A DNA stretch of 64,000 nucleotides from contig NZ_CP061769.1 in assembly GCF_011420305.2 (NCBI RefSeq), positions 2,529,001 to 2,593,000 of the forward strand. Direction: 5' to 3'. Both the position numbers and the translations under genes were made by a program. Within the stretch, counting starts at the first letter, position 1. Every line of letters begins with the position of its first letter. Positions 8,502 through 16,963 of the stretch are shown here, in pieces. This DNA comes from Nocardioides ochotonae (GTDB lineage Bacteria > Actinomycetota > Actinomycetes > Propionibacteriales > Nocardioidaceae). The notes under the pieces were generated by a model. That model was not told the DNA's origin. It saw nothing but the letters and a program-made list of their open reading frames with translations, and did no database searches.

Positions 8502-10372
8502 ACGCCCTGTGGCGGCTCGCGCGCTCCGGCGCCCGCGCCCACGTGCCCGGCCTGGTGGCCCCCTTCCTCGTCATCGCGCTCGCGGGCGTGCTCGTCTCCG
8601 GCACCGGCGTGCTGGTCGAGTCCGGCCTGCGCTCGCCCGGCGAGGCCGAGTTCCTGGTCGCGCTCGCGCTCTCCTTCACCGGCACCGCGTTGCTCCTGGT
8701 GGTCTTCGTCGTCTCGGCCACCGTGTCGCTGGCGCTGCGCCAGCGGCAGCGCGACTTCGCGCTGCTGCGCGCGGTCGGCGCGACCCGGGCCCAGGTCCGC
8801 GGTCTGGTCGCCCGTGAGGTCGGCCTGGTGGCGGTGCTGGCCGCACCGGTGGGCGCGGTCGTCGGGCTGTTCGCCGTACGCCCGCTGACGCCGATGCTGC
8901 GCGACGCCGACATGGTCGAGCCCGGCTTCACCATGTCCCTCTCCCCGCTGCCGGTGCTGGCCGCCGTGCTGTTCCTGCTGCCCGTGGCCCACCTCGCCGC
9001 GCGCCTGGCCACCCGCGGCACCCTGCGCACCTCGCCCACCGCGGCCGTCACGCAGAGCGTGGTCGAGCCCGTCGGCATCGGACGCGTCCGGCGCACCGCC
9101 GCGGTCGTGGTGGCTGCCCTGGGCCTCGCCGCCGCGCTCAGCCCGGCCGTCGTGCCCGGCGCGCTCGGCAGCGCCACCGCCGCCGTCTCCGCCTTCCTGC
9201 TCATCGGCGCGGCGGCACTCGCCGGCCCGGCGCTCGTGGAATGGATGCTGCACCGTGTCGACGGCCGGCGCGGCGGACCGGCCACCCGGCTCGCTGTGGC
9301 CAACACCCGCGGCTTCGCGCGGCGGCTCACCACGGTCGTCGTACCCCTCGCGCTCGCGCTGGGCGTCGGCACCGTGCAGGCCACGCTCGACGACACCCTG
9401 GCGGCCGCCGGGGCACGCCAGCTCGAGGACGGGCTGCACGCGGACCTGATCGTCACCGGCGAGGCCCTGGACGCCGACACGCTGGCCGCGGTCGCCGTGG
9501 CACCCGGTGTCGACGTCGCGACCCCGCTGGCCTCCGTGCCCGCCGACGTCCGCACCGACGACGAGAGCGGCTGGCTCGGCTGGGAGCCGACGCAGATGCG
9601 CGCGCTGCCCGCCGGCGGCGTCGTCGGGACCCTCGACCCGCAGGTGCGCGACGGCGACCTGGCCGCACTGGACCGCGAGGACACAATCGCGATCAGCCGC
9701 GATGCCCGCCTCGAGACCGGCAAGGGCATCGGCGAGCGGATCGCGCTGCGCTGGGACGGCGGCGACCTCACCCATGCCACCGTCGTGGCGGTCTACGACC
9801 GCAGCCTGGGCTTCGGCGCCTACCTCGTCGGCCAGGGCACGCCGGCCGCGCACGGCGTCGACGTCGCTCCCGACACCGTGCTGCTGCGCACCAGCGACCC
9901 CTCCACGCGCGCGGCGCTCGCCGACCTCGGCCTCGCCGTCACCGACGAGCAGGAGTACGTCGCGGCCGCGGACGCCGCGAGCGAAGGGGCACGCGACCTC
10001 TCCACCATGCTGCTGCTCCTGCTGATGGTCTTCGTCGCCGTGGCGGCCGCCAACGCGCTGGTGCTGGCCACCGCCGGGCGCCGGGCGGAGCTGCTGCTGC
10101 TCTGGCGCACCGGGGCCACCCGGCGCCAGCTGGTCGCGATGGCCGGCGTCGAGGCGCTGCTCACCGGGTTCGTGGCGTGGCTGGTCGGCACCGTCACCGT
10201 TGTCCCGGCGGTCCTGGGCGCGAGCGTCGGGCTGCTCGGCCTCGCGGTCCCGCCGGTCGCCCTCACGACGTACGCCGCGCTGAGCGCCACGGTGCTGCTC
10301 ATCCCGCTGCTGACCGTCGTGCCGGTGGTGGCGCGCGCCGCGCTGGCCCCGCGGGACCCGGCGGCCGCCTGA
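8498..10372 (+). CDS. ABC transporter permease with two FtsX-like domains
   Basis: A 624-residue permease with an N-terminal membrane segment, a first FtsX domain (about residues 60-180, including LRQRQRDFALLRAVGATRAQVRGLV), a central membrane block and a roughly 200-residue extracytoplasmic region. The C-terminal FtsX domain contains ATAGRRAELLLLWRTGATRRQLVAM. This is the architecture of actinobacterial exporters paired with MacB-type ATPases. The GTG start overlaps the ATPase stop (GTGA); the frame is open much further upstream but that stretch is the shadow of the ATPase gene. A strong hairpin at 10394-10426 ends the operon. Substrate unknown; antimicrobial resistance or lipoprotein handling is plausible. 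Confidence 0.92.
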   Translation: MNALWRLARSGARAHVPGLVAPFLVIALAGVLVSGTGVLVESGLRSPGEAEFLVALALSFTGTALLLVVFVVSATVSLALRQRQRDFALLRAVGATRAQVRGLVAREVGLVAVLAAPVGAVVGLFAVRPLTPMLRDADMVEPGFTMSLSPLPVLAAVLFLLPVAHLAARLATRGTLRTSPTAAVTQSVVEPVGIGRVRRTAAVVVAALGLAAALSPAVVPGALGSATAAVSAFLLIGAAALAGPALVEWMLHRVDGRRGGPATRLAVANTRGFARRLTTVVVPLALALGVGTVQATLDDTLAAAGARQLEDGLHADLIVTGEALDADTLAAVAVAPGVDVATPLASVPADVRTDDESGWLGWEPTQMRALPAGGVVGTLDPQVRDGDLAALDREDTIAISRDARLETGKGIGERIALRWDGGDLTHATVVAVYDRSLGFGAYLVGQGTPAAHGVDVAPDTVLLRTSDPSTRAALADLGLAVTDEQEYVAAADAASEGARDLSTMLLLLLMVFVAVAAANALVLATAGRRAELLLLWRTGATRRQLVAMAGVEALLTGFVAWLVGTVTVVPAVLGASVGLLGLAVPPVALTTYAALSATVLLIPLLTVVPVVARAALAPRDPAAA

Positions 10373-10393
10373 GGCCGCTCGGTCGGCCGCCCT

Positions 10394-10426
10394 CAGCGGC
10401 GGAGCCGGTCCGGCGGTCCGCCGCTG
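10394..10426. terminator. Bidirectional hairpin between convergent genes
   Basis: CAGCGGCGGA (10394-10403) pairs perfectly with TCCGCCGCTG (10417-10426). It lies between the convergent permease and small ORF, where it can end both transcripts. There is no T-run, as is usual in high-GC actinobacteria. Confidence 0.6.
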
Positions 10427-10432
10427 GGCCGG

Positions 10433-10624
10433 TCAGTCGGTCCGGTCCTGCTGGGCGGAGGCGATGAGGGCCAGGAAGTCGGCGACCGTCTGGTCGGCGA
10501 TCGTCTCGGGGCCCGGGTCGGTGCCGCCGAGCTCCTGGACCTCCACCGACAGCCGTTCCATCTCCTGGACGAGCTCCGCGGCCGTGGCGGCGGCACGCAG
10601 CGCCTCACTCAGGTCGCGCGGCAC
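10433..10624 (-). CDS. Small protein after the MFS transporter; start unclear
   Basis: From the first canonical start (GTG) this reads 63 residues, PRDLSEALRAAATAAELVQEMERLSVEVQELGG and an acidic tail, probably helical. Coding-like sequence with GC-rich third positions clearly continues upstream in the same frame (QDFWGSLEHKIFYKYHRAV), to about 10690, but no ATG, GTG or TTG occurs there. The frame is open back to the TGA stop of the MFS gene, in phase with it. Initiation at a rare codon, readthrough of that TGA or a sequence error are all possible. No family recognised; co-transcription with the transporter is likely. Confidence 0.6.
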   Translation of the reverse strand: MPRDLSEALRAAATAAELVQEMERLSVEVQELGGTDPGPETIADQTVADFLALIASAQQDRTD

Positions 10625-10723
10625 CGCCCGGTGGTACTTGTAGAAGATCTTGTGCTCCAGGCTCCCCCAGAAGTCCTGGGCGGTACGGCGCCCACACCAG
10701 CAGGCTATGCGCGCACAACTGCG

Positions 10724-12025
10724 TCAGCCCTTGGCGACGACCTCGCGCCGATCGCCCGGGAGCTTGGTGACCAGGGTGAGGACGACCGAGACCAGCGCGA
10801 TGATGCCGATCGTGGTGTAGCCGAGGGTGTAGTTCGGCTCGTCGCCGTCGCCGAACAGCGCCGAGATGAGGATCGGACCCAGCACGCCGCCGAGGCTCCA
10901 GCCGACCAGCATCAGCCCGTAGATCCCGCCCGCGTTCTTGACGCCGAAGAAGTCCCCGGCGGTGGCGGGCATGGTGCCGAAGCCGCCGCCGTAGCAGAGG
11001 TAGATCACCGCGGCCAGCACTAACCACAGCGCCTGGTTGCTGGCGTGCGGCAGCACGATCAGGCACACGCCCTGCAGCGCCAGCATCGCCGCGAACGCCG
11101 GCATCCGCCCGATGTAGTCCGAGGCAGCTGCCCAGACGATGCGGCCACCGCCGTTGAACACCGCGAGCACGCCGACCACCGTGGCCGCGGCCGCGCCGCT
11201 GTACGCCGCGATGCCCTCCGCGCTCCCCGCGGCCTGCGAGATCAGCGCGATGCCGGCGGCGACGTTGAGGGTGAGGATGGCGGTGAGCAGGTACCACTGC
11301 GGCGTGCGCAGCGCCTCCTTCTCGGTGTAGTCCTTGGCGACCTCGGCGCTGGCCGCGCCGGTCTCCTTCTCGTGCCCGGGCACGACGTAGCCCTCGGGCG
11401 GGTTGCGGAAGAACGAGGCACCGACCAGCGACATCACCAGGTAGGCCAGGCCGAGCCAGAGGAACGCCTTGGACGGCTGGTCCTCGTCCATCCCGATCAG
11501 CCAGCTCGCGACCGGCGAGGTGAGCACCGCGCCGAAGCCGAAGCCGCCGACCGCCAGACCCGTGATCAGCCCCTTCTTGTCGGGGAACCACTTCTGCAGC
11601 ATCGCGATCGGCACGATGTAGGCGACACCGAGTCCGAATCCGCTGATCACGCCGTAGCTCAGCACCAGCAGCCACAGGTCCTCGGAGCCGCGGGTGAACG
11701 ACGCCAGCAAAATGCCGATCGCGTAGATCACCCCGCCGGCGAGGGCCACGACCCGCGGGCCGCGGCGGTCCTGGACCCGCCCGCCGAGATAGCTGCCGAT
11801 GAAGATCATCGCGATCGTGACCGTGAACGGCAGCGACGACTCGACCTTCGACAGCTGCCACGGCTCCGCGTCCTGGTAGGCCTTGGCGAAGACCGACCAG
11901 GCGTAGACCGCGCCGATGGAGAACTGCAGCAGCAGACCGGCCCCGACCAGCACCCATCGGCTGGCTGAGGGGGTCTGGACACCCCCGTCCGCGGTGGTGG
12001 CCTCTGACTCGTGGATCTCGCTCAT
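10724..12025 (-). CDS. MFS transporter, OFA (oxalate/formate antiporter-like) family
   Basis: A 433-residue protein with 12 predicted membrane segments. It begins after a hydrophilic N-terminus with SRWVLVGAGLLLQFSIGAVYAWSVF, the hallmark first segment of the OFA subfamily. Loop motifs such as GGRVQDRRGPR (after TM2) and QKWFPDKKGLITGLAVGGFGFGA also match. Known members exchange oxalate/formate or carry monocarboxylates such as pyruvate or acetate; substrate here is unknown. The ATG at 12025 has GGAGG 8 bases upstream; longer in-frame starts are not credible. The gene is divergent from the c-di-GMP protein at 12210. Confidence 0.9.
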   Translation of the reverse strand: MSEIHESEATTADGGVQTPSASRWVLVGAGLLLQFSIGAVYAWSVFAKAYQDAEPWQLSKVESSLPFTVTIAMIFIGSYLGGRVQDRRGPRVVALAGGVIYAIGILLASFTRGSEDLWLLVLSYGVISGFGLGVAYIVPIAMLQKWFPDKKGLITGLAVGGFGFGAVLTSPVASWLIGMDEDQPSKAFLWLGLAYLVMSLVGASFFRNPPEGYVVPGHEKETGAASAEVAKDYTEKEALRTPQWYLLTAILTLNVAAGIALISQAAGSAEGIAAYSGAAAATVVGVLAVFNGGGRIVWAAASDYIGRMPAFAAMLALQGVCLIVLPHASNQALWLVLAAVIYLCYGGGFGTMPATAGDFFGVKNAGGIYGLMLVGWSLGGVLGPILISALFGDGDEPNYTLGYTTIGIIALVSVVLTLVTKLPGDRREVVAKG

Positions 12026-12209
12026 GGACGGACCTCCGCTCGCTCGTGAGGGCAGTACCCCGCAGCCACGATCCGAACCGCAGCCGACCCTCCGGCCGCC
12101 CGGGCGCAGAACGTGCAATTGGCCACTGGACTGGACAACTAATCGATATTGGGGACAAATGGGCGGTCCTCTCCCTAATGTCCGAAGTATCCGACCGGGG
12201 GGAGGGCTG

Positions 12210-14735
12210 ATGGCTGTGCGCACGGAGTCACACGCTCCTGTGGCGTCCCCGCGTCTCGCCGTGGCCCGCCTCGACCTCACCGGCGTGCTCGTCGAGGCGA
12301 ACGACGACCTCTGCCGATTGGTCGGCAGCGCCCCCGAGCAGCTCGTCGGCCGCGCCCTGCACCGCATCGCCACGTTCTCGACGTACCGCGTCTGGGAGGA
12401 GCAGCTGGCCGCGGCACGCAACGGCGAGCGCACCGGCCAGCTCCGGGTCGACTGGTGCGGCGCCGAGAGCAGCATCCCGCTGGCGCTCACCTGGATCCTG
12501 GAGCAGGACGCGGAGCACCGGCCCACCTGGCTGACCGCGGTGCTGCATCCGATCGCCCCCGTCACAGGCACCACCACGGCCGCGGCCGAGCTCCCCGAGG
12601 CCGGCGCAGTCGCCGTCGAGCCCCGTGCCCCCCGCCGCGGCCTCGGCGCGCGGCGTCGACGCGTGCAACTGGACTTCTATGAGTCGATGTCGCGTCGCAG
12701 CAGCGACCTCGCCATCGTGCTCGACCCGCTCGGCCAGATCGTCTACGCCTCCCCGAGCGTGAGCGGGATGCTGGCCTACGACCTCATCGATGTCGTCGGG
12801 GCCGAGGCCTGGCGCTTCGTGCACCCCGAGGACCGGGCCGCCGCGGTCGCCGCGGTGCGGGCCGTCGACAGCGGCGGCGGCGCCCTGACCCGGTTCCGGA
12901 TCCGCCGGCGGGACGGCGCCTGGCGCTGGGTCGAGGGCGCGGTCAGCAACATGTTCGACACCGCCGTCGGCGGCATGGTCTTCAACCTGCGCGACGTCAC
13001 CGACCGGCTGCGTGCCGAGCGGGCGCTGAGCGCCTCCGACGCGCTGCACCGCGCGATCGCCGACCGCTCCACCGAGGGCATGTGGGTGGTGCACCCCGAC
13101 GGCCGCACGCTCTACGCCAACGACCGGCTCAGCGAGATCCTCGGCGTCGCCCCGGACGAGCTCGACCCGCCCCTGCTCGGTGGCCTCCTCGGTGAGGTGC
13201 CGATCCAGCTGCGCGCCGACAGCGCCGCGGGCGAGGAGGTCGCGCGGGTGCGCCACGAGACCACCTACCTGCACCCGAACGGCACCGAGCTGGTGCTCAC
13301 CATCGCGCTCACGACCATCGAGCACGCCGAGGTCGCGGACCGCCCGGCGTACCTCCTGCTGCTCGCCGACGTCACCCGGGCCCGCCGCCTCGAGGACGAG
13401 CTGCGCCGCTCGGCCCTGCGCGACCAGCTGACCGGGCTGCCCAACCAGGCGCTGCTCCTGGACCGTCTCGAGCTCGCGCTGACCCGCACCCGGGCCGGTA
13501 CGGCCGTGATCGCCCTGGACCTCGACGGGTTCCGCCACGTCAACGACGCCTGCGGTCACCGGGTCGGCGACGACCTCCTGGTCGCCGTCGCCGAGCGGCT
13601 GCAGGAGAACGTGCCGCAGACCGACACCGTCGCCCGCTTCGGTGCCGACACCTTCGTCATCGTCTGCGAGCCCGCCGACGAGGCGCGCGCCCTCGGGGTG
13701 GTCACCGCCCTGTCCGCCGCGATGCGGGCGCCGTTCCACATCCAGGGCCACGAGCTCCACGTGACCGCCTCCGCCGGCGTCGCGGTCTCCCCCGCCGAGT
13801 CTGCGCACCAGCTGCTGAGCAGCGCGAGCGCCGCGATGCACGCGGCCAAGGCCGCCGGCCGGGGCACGGTCCTCGTCTCCGACCCGCAGCTGTCGGACCG
13901 GGCGAAGGAGGCCTTCGAGCTGGGCTCGGACCTGTGGCGCGCCCTGTCCCAGGACAGCCTGCGCCTGCACTACCAGCCGGTCGTCGACCTGGGCACCGGC
14001 GCCGTCGTCGGCGTCGAGGCGCTGGCGCGCTGGGACCACCCCACCCTTGGCCCGATCGAGCCGAGCCGGTTCGTCGCGATCGCCGAGCGGACCGGGATGG
14101 CCCCCGAGCTCGACCGCTGGGCCGTGCGGACGGCGCTTCGCGACGTACGCCAGATGCGCGACCGGGGCGTGCTCGACCGTCGCGCGTACGTCGCGATCAA
14201 CCTCTCCGCCCGCAGCCTCAGCGCGCCCGGCATGGAGGCCTACATCGCCGCCACCGCCCGGACCCTGGGCATCTGCCCGGCCGGAATCGTGCTGGAGGTG
14301 ACCGAGGGCAGCGTCATGAGCGACCCCGAGGCCGCCCGCGCGATGCTCGGCCGGCTGCGCGAGCAGGGCTTCCAGATCGCGCTCGACGACTTCGGCACCG
14401 GGCACAGCTCCCTGGCCTACCTGCGCACCCTGCCGATCACGACGCTCAAGATCGACCGCAGCTTCGTCGCCGGTATCGCGGACAACCACCAGGACCTCGC
14501 GATCGCGAAGATGGTCGTCGAGCTCGCCCGGGCGGTGGGCCTCAGCGTGGTCGCCGAGGGTGTCGAGACCGTCGCACACGCGCGTCTGCTCACCGCGATG
14601 GGCTGCACCTCGGGTCAGGGCTGGCTGTGGAGCCGTGCCATCTCCCCGAAGGAGGCGCGGGTCAGCCGGGTGCTGGTGCGTGGGTACGCCGGCCTCCACC
14701 GCCCGCGCGCCGCTGCTGCCACGGCCACCGCCTGA
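12210..14735 (+). CDS. PAS-GGDEF-EAL protein, predicted c-di-GMP phosphodiesterase
   Basis: An 841-residue soluble protein with PAS-like domains (about 10-100, 165-280 and 285-400), a GGDEF domain (405-565) and an EAL domain (585-830). The cyclase signature is degenerate: GADTF at about residues 478-482 replaces GGDEF, so cyclase activity should be lost, although such domains can act as GTP-binding activators. The EAL domain keeps the catalytic set: VEALARW near 603, NLSARS, EVTEG, DDFGTGHSSLAYL, KIDRSF and AEGVET. I therefore predict hydrolysis of c-di-GMP under PAS-sensed control. The ATG follows a GGGGGGAGGG ribosome-binding site. It converges on a diguanylate cyclase gene next to the T4P operon. 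Confidence 0.92.
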   Translation: MAVRTESHAPVASPRLAVARLDLTGVLVEANDDLCRLVGSAPEQLVGRALHRIATFSTYRVWEEQLAAARNGERTGQLRVDWCGAESSIPLALTWILEQDAEHRPTWLTAVLHPIAPVTGTTTAAAELPEAGAVAVEPRAPRRGLGARRRRVQLDFYESMSRRSSDLAIVLDPLGQIVYASPSVSGMLAYDLIDVVGAEAWRFVHPEDRAAAVAAVRAVDSGGGALTRFRIRRRDGAWRWVEGAVSNMFDTAVGGMVFNLRDVTDRLRAERALSASDALHRAIADRSTEGMWVVHPDGRTLYANDRLSEILGVAPDELDPPLLGGLLGEVPIQLRADSAAGEEVARVRHETTYLHPNGTELVLTIALTTIEHAEVADRPAYLLLLADVTRARRLEDELRRSALRDQLTGLPNQALLLDRLELALTRTRAGTAVIALDLDGFRHVNDACGHRVGDDLLVAVAERLQENVPQTDTVARFGADTFVIVCEPADEARALGVVTALSAAMRAPFHIQGHELHVTASAGVAVSPAESAHQLLSSASAAMHAAKAAGRGTVLVSDPQLSDRAKEAFELGSDLWRALSQDSLRLHYQPVVDLGTGAVVGVEALARWDHPTLGPIEPSRFVAIAERTGMAPELDRWAVRTALRDVRQMRDRGVLDRRAYVAINLSARSLSAPGMEAYIAATARTLGICPAGIVLEVTEGSVMSDPEAARAMLGRLREQGFQIALDDFGTGHSSLAYLRTLPITTLKIDRSFVAGIADNHQDLAIAKMVVELARAVGLSVVAEGVETVAHARLLTAMGCTSGQGWLWSRAISPKEARVSRVLVRGYAGLHRPRAAAATATA

Positions 14736-14763
14736 CGCTGCCCCGGACGCGGGTGGGTGCCGG

Positions 14764-16074
14764 CTAGTCCCCGCCGGCCACGGTGAGCGGCCGCGAGCCG
14801 CCGTCCGGGTCCGCCAGCGAGGTGCCGCCGGGGCCGAGCACCTTGGCGTCGTACATCGCCTCGTCGGCGCGGCGCAGGAGGTCGCCGACCTCGTGGGGCG
14901 GCGCGAGCGCGACGCCGATGCTGGCACGGACCACCAGACGACCGCCGGCGTGCTCGATGGGCTCCTGGATCGCGCGGTGCAGCCGGGCCGCCACCTCGGC
15001 GAGCGCGGCCTCGCCGACCTGCTCGCAGATGATGGCGAACTCGTCGCCACCGAGCCGGCCGACGGTGTCGCTGGCCCGCACGGTCTCGCTCAGCCGGCGG
15101 CCGACCTCGACGAGCACGGCGTCGCCGGCGGCGTGCCCCAGGGTGTCGTTGACGGTCTTGAAGCCGTCGAGGTCGAGGAAGAGCACCCCGACCGTGCCGC
15201 TCGCGTGGCGGTGCACGCGCGCCGAGGCCATCTCCAGCCGGTCGTGGACCAGCTGGCGATTCGGCAGCCCGGTGAGCGCGTCGTGCAGCGCCAGGCGCCG
15301 CAGCTCGTCCTCGGCGCGGCGGGCCTCGGTCACGTCGGAGACCCGCAGCAGCCACCCGGTGTCGCCGCTGGCGCGCAGCGAGCTCCGGCTCGCGCTGAGC
15401 AGCCGGGTGGTGCCGTCCGGGTGCGGGTAGCTGCTCTGGCGCTGCACCGGCTCCTCGGCGCCGGCCTGCTCCTGCACGGGGACCGGTGGCAGACCGAGCA
15501 GCGCGTGCAGGTCCGTGTGCTCGAGCTCGGCGGTGTCGCGACCGAGCAGCTCGGTGAAGCGGGCGTTGGCGAGCACGACCGCGCCGTCCGGGCCGGTCAC
15601 CGCGATGCCCTCCCCCGCGGTCTCGACGATCGCCCGGTAGACGGTGGCGTCGGCGGGCTGGGCGTCCGCGACGGCGTGTGGCGCGGGATCGGCGGCGCGC
15701 CGGTCGCCGGAGTCGGCGCGCACCACGGCAGTCACACCGACGGCCTCGCCGCCGTTGCGCAGGGTGTCCAGGGAGACCGCCGCGCTGCCCAGTGCACCAT
15801 CGCGCAGCCGCCGGCGGGTGACGTACGTCGGGACCGCCTCGCCGCCCAGGGCGCGCGCGACCGGGGAGCAGGACGGCGAGCCGACCGGGCCGTCGGCGAT
15901 GTCGGGCAGCACCGTCGCCACCGGACGGCCGACCAGGTCGGCGGGGACCCAGCCGAGCACGGCCTGCGTCGCGGCGCTCGCGAAGACGATCTGCTGGTCG
16001 GTGTCCACGCAGAGGATGCAGTCGTCGGCCGCCAGGGAGACGCCGCTCAGCACGACGTGTGCGTCCAACACCAT
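14764..16074 (-). CDS. PAS-GGDEF diguanylate cyclase
   Basis: A 436-residue soluble protein: a PAS domain (about 8-110), a second PAS (about 150-260) and a C-terminal GGDEF domain with LHDALTGLPNRQLVHDR, FLDLDGFKTVNDTLGH and an intact RLGGDEFAII active site near residue 340. It should convert two GTP to c-di-GMP. The start is the ATG behind GGGAGG; a GTG eight codons upstream is an alternative. It lies 85 bases downstream of pilD on the same strand, so it may be read from the pilMNO operon, although a perfect 18-bp palindrome (16132-16149) sits in the gap. Together with the RsiG-like protein and WhiG-like sigma factor it is a plausible c-di-GMP source for pilus control. Confidence 0.92.
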   Translation of the reverse strand: MVLDAHVVLSGVSLAADDCILCVDTDQQIVFASAATQAVLGWVPADLVGRPVATVLPDIADGPVGSPSCSPVARALGGEAVPTYVTRRRLRDGALGSAAVSLDTLRNGGEAVGVTAVVRADSGDRRAADPAPHAVADAQPADATVYRAIVETAGEGIAVTGPDGAVVLANARFTELLGRDTAELEHTDLHALLGLPPVPVQEQAGAEEPVQRQSSYPHPDGTTRLLSASRSSLRASGDTGWLLRVSDVTEARRAEDELRRLALHDALTGLPNRQLVHDRLEMASARVHRHASGTVGVLFLDLDGFKTVNDTLGHAAGDAVLVEVGRRLSETVRASDTVGRLGGDEFAIICEQVGEAALAEVAARLHRAIQEPIEHAGGRLVVRASIGVALAPPHEVGDLLRRADEAMYDAKVLGPGGTSLADPDGGSRPLTVAGGD

Positions 16075-16131
16075 CGGACCTCCCGGCAGCGGCGCCACCG
16101 AGGCGCCGCGGTCAAGTGCCCGAGGCTAGTG

Positions 16132-16149
16132 CTCGACCGGCCGGTCGAG
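16132..16149. promoter_or_regulatory. Perfect 18-bp palindrome between pilD and the cyclase gene
   Basis: CTCGACCGGCCGGTCGAG is a complete palindrome without a loop, in the 85-base gap between pilD and the diguanylate cyclase. It could be an operator for the cyclase gene or act as a transcript hairpin. Function inferred only from position. Confidence 0.4.
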
Positions 16150-16159
16150 GGTGCGCGAC

Positions 16160-16963
16160 TCATGTGAGCCCCACCACGCCGAGGTAGCCCTCCCACAGCG
16201 ACGCCCCGGCGAACATGCCGAGCACCGCCCCGCTCAGGAGGAACGGCCCGTGCGGCACCCGCGCCCGTCGGCCGACCCGACCGGAGGCGATCAGGGCGAC
16301 GCCCACCAGCCCGCCGATGACGAAGCCGGCGCCCAGGCCGACCAGGCTCGGTCCCCAGCCCAGCCACCCGAGGAGCAGTCCGAGCACCGGCGCCAGCGCG
16401 ACGTCGCCCAGCCCCATGCCTCGGCCCGCGGTCCCCAGCCAGATCCCGCCGTACACCGCCAGCCAGACACCGGCCGAGGCCACGGCCGGCCACAGCACGT
16501 CGGGGCCGTTCAGTGCGGCGTCGAGGCCCAGGGCGGCCAGCGCCCCGCACGCGGCGACGCCGGTGATCGGGAACGGCAGCCGCTGGTGCTCGAGGTCGAT
16601 CAGGAAGTGTGCGACGCCGGCGGCGAGGACCACCACGGCACCGAGCGTGTACGCCGAGACGCCGAAGCGCCAGCCGGCGAGCACGAACACCAGGCCGGTG
16701 CTCAGCTCGACCAGCGGGTAGCGCACCGAGATCGGCTCCGCGCAGCCGCGACAGCGTCCGCGCAGCAGCAGCCAGGACACCACGGGCACGTTGTCCCGGG
16801 GCCGGACCGGGTCGCCGCAGGCAGGGCAGGCCGAGCCCGGCGAGGCGATGGAGAGCCCGAGCGGGACCCGGTGCACGACGACATTGAGGAAGGATCCGAT
16901 CAGCAGTCCGAGCACGCCGAGCAGCGCCAGGAAGGTGCCGCCCGGAAGACTGGCGGCGTTCAC
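16160..16963 (-). CDS. pilD: Prepilin peptidase (type IV leader peptidase)
   Basis: A 267-residue polytopic membrane aspartyl protease that cleaves the leader of type IV prepilins and N-methylates the new N-terminus. The N-terminal methyltransferase-like loop holds the four zinc-site cysteines C46-x2-C49 and C71-x2-C74. The catalytic aspartates are D123 in HFLIDLEHQRLP and D187 in the GLGD motif of GMGLGDVALAP. The length and eight or so membrane segments fit the full A24 family form. The GTG start overlaps the stop of the preceding gene (GTGA). It is the last clear pil gene of the leftward pilM-N-O operon. Its substrates should be the pilin at 32123 and the minor pilins at 28157-31904. Confidence 0.94.
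   Translation of the reverse strand: MNAASLPGGTFLALLGVLGLLIGSFLNVVVHRVPLGLSIASPGSACPACGDPVRPRDNVPVVSWLLLRGRCRGCAEPISVRYPLVELSTGLVFVLAGWRFGVSAYTLGAVVVLAAGVAHFLIDLEHQRLPFPITGVAACGALAALGLDAALNGPDVLWPAVASAGVWLAVYGGIWLGTAGRGMGLGDVALAPVLGLLLGWLGWGPSLVGLGAGFVIGGLVGVALIASGRVGRRARVPHGPFLLSGAVLGMFAGASLWEGYLGVVGLT

Noticed and set aside
12155-12190. Possible WhiG-type promoter before the PAS-GGDEF-EAL gene (TCCGAAGT)
   Set aside because: No TCAAG-like -35 at 15 bases; spacing to ACAAA is 21 bases or more.
12228-15050. Long minus-strand frame (940 codons) opposite the PAS-GGDEF-EAL gene
   Set aside because: Low-complexity Gly/Arg/His-rich translation without motifs; typical antisense shadow of a high-GC gene.
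16112-16139. TCAAG followed at 15 bases by CTCGACCG, similar to the pilus promoters
   Set aside because: The -10 lacks GCCGA and no plus-strand gene follows.
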